From: an archaeon
GTDB taxonomy: Archaea > Iainarchaeota > Iainarchaeia > Iainarchaeales > GCA-2688035
Assembly: GCA_030616665.1 (NCBI GenBank)
Contig: JAUWWX010000009.1
Span: forward strand, 1 to 13,170
Reading direction: 5' to 3'
Length of the DNA: 13,170 nt
Below the pieces are notes generated by a model. It was not told where the DNA came from. It did not search any database and saw only the letters and a program-made list of their open reading frames with translations. This document shows, one piece after another, positions 6,313-11,149 of this stretch. Both the position numbers and the translations under genes were made by a program. Every line of letters begins with the position of its first letter. Position 1 is the stretch's first letter.

Positions 6313-6709
6313 TTGTTATGTCTGCAATCAGGGCATTGTCGTTTGCTTCCCTTATCTCCTTTGGACTTATTTCAAGGGTTTTCTTCTCGGAAACAAGGCA
6401 CCTAACCATTTCAGCCTTTGCAACCTTTCTGTCAAGCAAGACCTTCACCCCGTAAATGGAAATCGGGGGCAGGAATTCGGCCATGTATCCGGTCCTTTCC
6501 TCTATCTCACTGTTTTCAATTCGTTGAGCGGAATCAGAATTCAACGAGGTCTTCACCTTTCCCTCGGAAATTTTGTCCCTTGCAAAGAAAATGACTAGAA
6601 CATCAAAATCGGAACAGGAAAAGAGCCTGCATTTAATAAGGGAACCTTTTGCACTGCAAGGCAAAATCCTGGCCTGCAGATTGCTTGATTCAATGAAGTC
6701 CTGAAGCAT
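6308..6709 (-). CDS. YbaK/ProXp-like aminoacyl-tRNA deacylase domain protein, atypical
   Basis: This 133-residue protein appears to be a short, divergent member of the YbaK/EbsC/ProXp superfamily, which hydrolyses misacylated tRNAs such as Cys-tRNA(Pro) or Ala-tRNA(Pro). The best match is the C-terminal half: EERTGYMAE (70-78), a PPISIYGVKVLLD segment (81-93), CLVSEKKTLEISP (104-116) and a final LIADI. K26 in SLIKC fits the position of the conserved catalytic lysine. It is shorter than the usual 150-165 residues. The family's GXXXP-type loop (GGxSPxG) is replaced by PPISIYG, so activity or specificity could differ. A TATA box precedes it (6741-6752), and PHP follows 24 bases downstream on the same strand. 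The assignment rests on motif similarity read by eye and is fairly but not fully secure. Confidence 0.7.
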   Translation of the reverse strand: MLQDFIESSNLQARILPCSAKGSLIKCRLFSCSDFDVLVIFFARDKISEGKVKTSLNSDSAQRIENSEIEERTGYMAEFLPPISIYGVKVLLDRKVAKAEMVRCLVSEKKTLEISPKEIREANDNALIADITI

Positions 6710-6740
6710 TGCCCAACTTCACTTTACTTCTTACTCAATA

Positions 6741-6752
6741 GCTATATAAAAG
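6741..6752 (-). promoter_or_regulatory. TATA box of the YbaK-like gene
   Basis: CTTTTATATAGC on the minus strand closely fits the archaeal TTTATATA consensus and lies about 37 bases before the ATG at 6709, predicting a leader of around 11 bases. It separates metK from the YbaK-like gene, so the latter need not depend on metK transcription. Confidence 0.55.
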
Positions 6753-6760
6753 AGAATAAC

Positions 6761-6773
6761 AAATAAAAAGAAG
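6761..6773 (-). terminator. Possible T-tract terminator of metK
   Basis: Reading the minus strand just after the metK stop, CTTCTTTTTATTT forms a T-rich run without an obvious hairpin, the form archaeal terminators usually take. A second T-rich run overlaps the next TATA box. Confidence 0.4.
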
Positions 6774-6783
6774 TGGGCAGGCC

Positions 6784-7947
6784 TTAAAGCCCGCACTCCT
6801 TTTTCAGTTCCTCTGCCCTGTTTGTCTTCTCCCAGGTGAAGATTTCGTCCTCGTGGCCGAAGTGGCCGTAGACGCAGGCCTTTTTGAAGATTGGCTTTCT
6901 TAAGTCGAGGTATTTGATTATCTCCGATGGCCTGAGGTCAAACAGATTCTTCACTGCCTCGTAGACCTTTTCAGGCTCGCACTTGCACGTACCATGCATG
7001 TCAATGAAAAGGCTTATGGGTTCCCTGCTCCCGATTGCGTAAGAAATCTGTATTTCTGCCCTGTCAGCAATGCCTGCCTTGACAATGTTTTTGGCAATGT
7101 GCCTTGCCATGTACGCCGCAGACCTGTCAACCTTTGAAGGGTCCTTTCCAGAGAAAGCGCCTCCCCCGTGGTTTCCAACTCCGCCGTACGTGTCCACAAT
7201 GATTTTTCTGCCAGTGCAGCCAGCGTCTGCCACAGGGCCGCCCAAAACAAACCTGCCGGTGTTGTTGATGTAATACTTTGTTTCCTTGTCCAAGAGGCCG
7301 CCGCACACTGGCTTGATTACCTTTTCCTTAATGTCTTCCCTGAGTTTGTCAAGCTCGACATCAGGGTCGTGCTGTGCTGCCACAACAACTGCCGTAATTC
7401 TCTTTGGCTTGCTGTTATCGTATTCCACTGTGACCTGGGTTTTGCCGTCAGGCCTCAAGTACTTCAAAGAACCGTTTTTTCTTACCTCTGTCAGCTTCAT
7501 TGCAAGCTTGTGGGCGTACATTATCGGGGCAGGCATCAGTTCAGGGGTTTCGTTTGTTGCGTAGCCAGACATCATCCCCTGGTCTCCTGCGCCAAGCTCG
7601 CCCTCCTTTTCGTTAACGCCCATCGCAATGTCAGGGCTTTGCTCGTGGATTGAGACAAGAACTCCAACGCTTTGGTAGTCAAAGCCATACTCTGGCTCGG
7701 TGTAGCCAATGTCTTTTAGGACAGACCGGACAATCTTTTGAACGTCAACATAGGTCTTTGTTGTTATCTCGCCAGTAACAACAACAAAGCCCATTCCGGC
7801 TAATGTTTCGCAGGCAACCCTTGCCTTTGGGTCATCCTTAATTATTTCGTCAAGCACCGCATCGCTGATTTGGTCGCAGACCTTGTCAGGATGCCCCTCG
7901 GTCATTGCCTCGCTTGTAAACAAAAATTTTCCATTTCCGGTTCGCAT
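6784..7947 (-). CDS. metK: S-adenosylmethionine synthetase, bacterial/eukaryotic type
   Basis: This enzyme makes S-adenosylmethionine from methionine and ATP, releasing phosphate and diphosphate, in the cytosol. At 387 residues it is the normal length for the bacterial/eukaryotic MetK family. The signatures are intact: FTSEAMTEGHPDK (10-22), GAGDQGMMSGYA (119-130), GGGAFSGKDPSKVDRSAAY (261-279), the ATP/phosphate loop TGRKIIVDTYGG (245-256), and GHFGHED near the end. It is clearly not the divergent archaeal MAT family, which lacks these motifs. Small deviations occur in GGPVADAG (236-243), where most members have GGPxGDxG. A TATA-like box and a GGAGTTGA stretch precede the ATG. The gene is divergent from the HTH-CBS regulator across 139 bases. 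Codon use resembles the neighbours, so any transfer is not recent. Function is certain. Confidence 0.97.
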   Translation of the reverse strand: MRTGNGKFLFTSEAMTEGHPDKVCDQISDAVLDEIIKDDPKARVACETLAGMGFVVVTGEITTKTYVDVQKIVRSVLKDIGYTEPEYGFDYQSVGVLVSIHEQSPDIAMGVNEKEGELGAGDQGMMSGYATNETPELMPAPIMYAHKLAMKLTEVRKNGSLKYLRPDGKTQVTVEYDNSKPKRITAVVVAAQHDPDVELDKLREDIKEKVIKPVCGGLLDKETKYYINNTGRFVLGGPVADAGCTGRKIIVDTYGGVGNHGGGAFSGKDPSKVDRSAAYMARHIAKNIVKAGIADRAEIQISYAIGSREPISLFIDMHGTCKCEPEKVYEAVKNLFDLRPSEIIKYLDLRKPIFKKACVYGHFGHEDEIFTWEKTNRAEELKKECGL

Positions 7948-8007
7948 TTTTCAGTATCAACTCCAAAAAAGTTTTTCAGTTGCTTAGGAAAAACGAAACA
8001 GGGCAAT

Positions 8008-8017
8008 GCTTTTAAGT
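8008..8017 (-). promoter_or_regulatory. TATA-like box of metK
   Basis: ACTTAAAAGC on the minus strand lies about 65 bases before the metK ATG and would start a transcript near 7986 with a leader of about 40 bases carrying GGAGTTGA. It forms most of the left arm of a perfect inverted repeat shared with the opposing promoter. Confidence 0.45.
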
Positions 8018-8054
8018 AATTGCAAAATACACCAATTATTCCAATTTGAATAAG

Positions 8055-8064
8055 GGTTAAAAGC
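8055..8064 (+). promoter_or_regulatory. TATA-like box of the HTH-CBS gene
   Basis: GGTTAAAAGC is centred about 27 bases upstream of the ATG at 8087, so the transcript should be leaderless. No ribosome binding site is visible before the ATG, in agreement with that. Confidence 0.5.
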
Positions 8065-8086
8065 ATTTCTTTGCAACGATTTCTGT

Positions 8087-8644
8087 ATGCTTCCAGACCT
8101 CAAGGAGATAAAGGCAAAGCGCGTTTCTGCCGGCCTTACACAAAGCCAATTGGCGCAGCTAAGCAGCGTGAGCCAAAGCCTAATTGCAAAGATTGAGGCT
8201 GGCAGCATTCAACCAAGCTATGCCAAGGCAAAAAGGCTGTTTGACTGCTTGACGCAGATGCATGCAAAGCAGGAAAAGCCGGCATCCCAATTAATGAGCA
8301 AGCCTGTTGTGTTCGTGGAGGCAGAGGAAAGCCTGAAAAAGGCGATTAAGGCATTGGAAAAGCACGGCCTGAGCCAGCTGCCTGTTCTCTCAAAGGGAAA
8401 GCAGCTTGGTTCAGTAAGCGAGAAAAGCATTCTTGCAAAAATCAATTTAGGGCGAGGCATTGACGTGGAAAAGGCCAGGGCGGAAGAGGCAATGGAAGAA
8501 GCATTGCCAACAATACAGCCAAACACGCCGGAATCAGTGGTAAGGCAGCTGCTGAGCTTTAACCCGGCTGTTCTTGTAGTGAAAAATGGCAGGATTGCAG
8601 GCATAATAACAAAGTCAGACCTCTTAAAAGAGATGATAAAATAG
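8087..8644 (+). CDS. XRE-type HTH regulator with two CBS domains
   Basis: This 185-residue cytosolic DNA-binding protein couples an N-terminal XRE/lambda-repressor helix-turn-helix (about residues 5-58; AGLTQSQLAQLSSVSQSLIAK is the core) to a pair of CBS domains (about 65-120 and 134-184). The second ends in GRIAGIITKSDLL, a classic CBS strand-helix. CBS pairs form a module that binds adenosine compounds such as AMP, ATP, SAM or MTA, and the HTH-CBS layout is common in archaea, mostly uncharacterized. Its position, divergent from metK with both TATA boxes in an inverted repeat, suggests it senses an adenosyl metabolite and controls metK and itself. That link is inferred from context. The transcript appears leaderless. 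The domains are clear; the ligand and direction of regulation are unknown. Confidence 0.9.
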   Translation: MLPDLKEIKAKRVSAGLTQSQLAQLSSVSQSLIAKIEAGSIQPSYAKAKRLFDCLTQMHAKQEKPASQLMSKPVVFVEAEESLKKAIKALEKHGLSQLPVLSKGKQLGSVSEKSILAKINLGRGIDVEKARAEEAMEEALPTIQPNTPESVVRQLLSFNPAVLVVKNGRIAGIITKSDLLKEMIK

Positions 8645-8680
8645 GCCAAAAAAAAAGCCAGAATTTAGCCCAAAACGATA

Positions 8681-8690
8681 TCTTTTTATT
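8681..8690 (+). terminator. Possible T-tract terminator after the HTH-CBS gene
   Basis: TCTTTTTATT lies about 37 bases after the stop, with an A-run and no strong hairpin upstream. It fits an archaeal-type T-rich terminator and separates this gene from the surface-protein operon. Confidence 0.4.
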
Positions 8691-8704
8691 AATCCTGTGC
8701 AGCA

Positions 8705-8723
8705 GTTATATATTATATATAAC
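8705..8723 (+). promoter_or_regulatory. Palindromic TATA element before the surface-protein operon
   Basis: GTTATATATTATATATAAC is a perfect 19-base palindrome with a central T at 8714. It is the most TATA-like sequence upstream of the operon and predicts a transcript start near 8740 with a leader of about 43 bases carrying GGTGGGG. Its symmetry means it could also serve as a dimer binding site or direct initiation in both directions. Confidence 0.55.
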
Positions 8724-8768
8724 AAAGCAGAGTGAATTAGTTAATTTGATACATAACTTTGCTTTAGT

Positions 8769-8775
8769 GGTGGGG
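8769..8775 (+). promoter_or_regulatory. Ribosome binding site deciding a TTG start
   Basis: GGTGGGG lies seven bases before TTG at 8783. This spacing, together with the immediate onset of a signal peptide, supports the unusual TTG initiation codon. Confidence 0.65.
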
Positions 8776-8782
8776 AAATAGC

Positions 8783-9322
8783 TTGAGAAAAAGCCTTTTG
8801 GGCCTAGCTTTGATTCTCTTATTGTTCAGCGTGGGCGCTCACGCCCTGTACCTTAATGTAGCCTCCACCATTGTAGTGCAAGATAGCCAAAAGGACGTTC
8901 CACTAACCATTGGGAACGACACTGAAGCAGAGCAAGACTACAGCGTGCAGTTCTACGCGCCCTTTGACGCCATTGTAAGCCCCTCTTTTGGAAGGCTCGG
9001 CAGTGGAAAAAGCACTATTTCAAGCCTTTCAATTCCAAGGCAAGAGGACCTTGAAGGCAGCAGCTATGAGGCCACTCTCGAAGTGCGATTGGGGCAGGAA
9101 AAGGCTTTTAGGAGGCTAAGGGTCATTTTCAAGGAAGCTGGGAAAGAGCCTGGCAGCGCAACAGGAGCAGACAGCGGCTTGATTTCGCTTGCCGGCTTCT
9201 ATGCAATAGCAGGGGTTTTCACGCCGGAAAACCTTCTCAATGTGTTCCTTGTGTTTGTCGCAGCAATTCTTCTCATAGCATTCATTGCAAGGTTTGTAAA
9301 AAGGCTGGAGGGAAGCAAATGA
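8783..9322 (+). CDS. Secreted membrane-anchored single-domain protein, operon gene 1
   Basis: I do not recognise a named family for this 179-residue protein. It begins with a signal peptide (MRKSLLGLAL, hydrophobic core to about residue 17, likely cut near AHA at 19-21). One beta-rich domain of about 95 residues follows, with the alternating polarity of an Ig-like/COG1470-type fold (roughly 22-118). A Gly/Ser/Ala linker, a hydrophobic patch (132-146) and a membrane helix (about 152-170) come next, with a short basic tail. The topology should therefore be outside domain, single anchor, cytosolic tail. It has no cysteines, unlike its two downstream partners. Its TGA overlaps the next gene's ATG (ATGA at 9319-9322), so it is translationally coupled to it. 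It is probably the smallest subunit of a cell-surface complex; the function is unknown. Confidence 0.8.
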   Translation: MRKSLLGLALILLLFSVGAHALYLNVASTIVVQDSQKDVPLTIGNDTEAEQDYSVQFYAPFDAIVSPSFGRLGSGKSTISSLSIPRQEDLEGSSYEATLEVRLGQEKAFRRLRVIFKEAGKEPGSATGADSGLISLAGFYAIAGVFTPENLLNVFLVFVAAILLIAFIARFVKRLEGSK

Positions 9323-11142
9323 AGCACGCAGGGAGAGCAATTATCCTGGCGCTAGCTGTACTAATGCTTGCATCAGGGGGCTTTGCCTCAATTGCCTTCG
9401 CTCCAAGCGAGAAGCAGGCAAACCTTTCGAGGAACGACTCAATTGGCTTGCAGTTCAGGCTGAAGAACCTTGGAAACGACAAAGCCTGCATCGACCTTTC
9501 AACAACGCAGAATGACTCCTACATTGAGGCAACGCTGAGCCAGGAAGAAATATGCCTAAATGCCTATGAATCGACAAATGTAACCATTTCAATAAGGACA
9601 AGGAACGCTCCGAGGGGCCTGCAGACCATAACGCTTGAAGCAGAATCCAATGAAGGAAATGCAAATGCTGTTGTCTCTCTTTACGTTTCAGAGGAGCCGG
9701 AGATTGAATTGGTTGCCAGCTCAACCGACGTTTGCATCGGCTTTCAGCAATACGTAAATGTCCTTGTAAGGAACAACAGCGACGAATTCAAGGATGTTGA
9801 GCTGCAGGCAGAAAACGAGATGCTGCTGCCCTACTTTGGGAGAAAAGAGATAACGCTTACGCCCTTCCAGGAAAAGTACGTTGAGCTAAGATTGCACCCA
9901 AGTCCTTACAGTTCTGAGGGAAGGCATTACGTAAGCATGTATGCAATTACAGAAGACGAAGTGGCGAAGAAAAGAATTGCAATCGACGTTGTTGAATGCG
10001 GCGAAGAGGAAAGCCCAGAATTTTCTGTCAGGATAAACAGCAAGTGTTTTGTTGCTGAAAAGGGCGAACCTGAAAGGATTTATTTCACCGTGCTGAACAG
10101 GCTTGGCAGGGAGCAAAAGGTCTACTTCAGCGTTGGCGGCAAGCTTGACGCAAGGATGCAGACATACAGCGCATGGCTTGAGGAAAACGAGGAAAGGGAA
10201 TTCTACTTTGAGGTAGAGGTTGATGAAGAAGCCAAAGTAATGGATTATTATTTAAAGCTTCGTGTCTGGAACCAGGATTACAGCGTTGAAAAAAGCGTCT
10301 GCATAAGACCAAGGAGAATGCACTTGACCAGCGTTGAAGTAGAGGAAAACGACCTTGTCATAAGGCAGTGTGAAAGCGCGGTCTTCACAATCACTCTGAA
10401 AAACACTGGCGATTACAGCGAGGACTTTGAGCTTAGGCTGGACAGCGATTACAGCAAAATAGAGGCGCTTCTTTCAGAGGACGACGTAGAGCTTGAAAAG
10501 CAGAGTAGCAAGCAGGTTTACGTAAGCGTAAACGTTTTTGAGTCAGCGCCTGAAGGCGATTACATTATAGTGCTTGGCATTGAGGCAGCACTTGAACGCT
10601 TTGAAAAACAACTGCGCTTTACGGTTGTGCCAGAGGAAAAGGAAACAGAGCTGCCGCTGCTTGAGATTGTTGGCTATGCAAGTAGCCTGAGAATGGATGA
10701 GAATTCGGAAAAAACGCTTTTGGTTTCTGTGAAGAATAATGGAGGGCAGCAGCTGGATGGAATTTCAATCTCTATTTGGGGGCTTCCCATAGGAATAACC
10801 TCAACCACTGAAAGCAATGTCTCGCTTTTGCCTGGGCAAGCTAAGGCGTTTGAGCTGGCAATAAGAGCAGCAGAAGGAACAATAGGAGAGTACAACCCTG
10901 TTCTGCAGGCCAACAGCCCAGAGCAGAGCGATGAAAAAGGGCTGAGGCTGATTGTGGAAGCAGCAAAAGAAGATGGTGAGGAAACAGTGCTTACAGGGCT
11001 TGTTGGATTGTTTGCTGCAGGTGGCAGTGCCTTGCTCGGCCTGGCGGCATTGGTAGTAATTATCTTGGCACTTGTTTTGGTTTCAAGAACAGCAAGGGCT
11101 CCTGGCACACAAAGCAAAAAAGAGATATGGGTTAGGGGGTAA
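9319..11142 (+). CDS. Secreted multi-Ig-domain membrane-anchored protein, operon gene 2
   Basis: This 607-residue protein has a signal peptide (about 1-25), five tandem Ig-like/NEW3- or CARDB-type beta domains of about 100 residues (roughly 27-124, 127-226, 231-330, 335-437 and 446-547), then a membrane helix (569-589) and a short basic tail. The last domain is the clearest NEW3 match (SVKNNGGQQLDGISISIWGL to SLLPGQAKAFEL). Seven cysteines lie outside the signal peptide: C57, C79, C139, C227, C243, C328 and C351. Domains 2 and 3 each bear one near the start and one at the end (88 and 85 apart); C351 in domain 4 has no partner. Several Asn-X-Ser/Thr sites suggest N-glycosylation. Such proteins usually form surface stalks or scaffolds. 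Start ATG overlaps the preceding stop; a GGGGG ribosome site for the next gene sits at its 3' end. The specific role is unknown. Confidence 0.85.
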   Translation: MKHAGRAIILALAVLMLASGGFASIAFAPSEKQANLSRNDSIGLQFRLKNLGNDKACIDLSTTQNDSYIEATLSQEEICLNAYESTNVTISIRTRNAPRGLQTITLEAESNEGNANAVVSLYVSEEPEIELVASSTDVCIGFQQYVNVLVRNNSDEFKDVELQAENEMLLPYFGRKEITLTPFQEKYVELRLHPSPYSSEGRHYVSMYAITEDEVAKKRIAIDVVECGEEESPEFSVRINSKCFVAEKGEPERIYFTVLNRLGREQKVYFSVGGKLDARMQTYSAWLEENEEREFYFEVEVDEEAKVMDYYLKLRVWNQDYSVEKSVCIRPRRMHLTSVEVEENDLVIRQCESAVFTITLKNTGDYSEDFELRLDSDYSKIEALLSEDDVELEKQSSKQVYVSVNVFESAPEGDYIIVLGIEAALERFEKQLRFTVVPEEKETELPLLEIVGYASSLRMDENSEKTLLVSVKNNGGQQLDGISISIWGLPIGITSTTESNVSLLPGQAKAFELAIRAAEGTIGEYNPVLQANSPEQSDEKGLRLIVEAAKEDGEETVLTGLVGLFAAGGSALLGLAALVVIILALVLVSRTARAPGTQSKKEIWVRG

Positions 11143-11149
11143 TCTAAAA

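Larger units (their letters stand above)
8005..8067. repeat. Inverted repeat spanning two divergent promoters
   Basis: AATGCTTTTAA (8005-8015) and its exact reverse complement TTAAAAGCATT (8057-8067) flank a 41-base AT-rich spacer between metK and the HTH-CBS gene. Each arm contains the TATA-like box of the gene it faces. The symmetry could let one dimeric regulator, perhaps the adjacent HTH-CBS protein, cover both promoters. Confidence 0.6.

Noticed and set aside
7948..8013. SAM riboswitch in the metK leader
   Set aside because: The predicted leader is only about 40 bases, with no visible multi-stem structure; this is too short for known SAM riboswitch classes of the S-box type.
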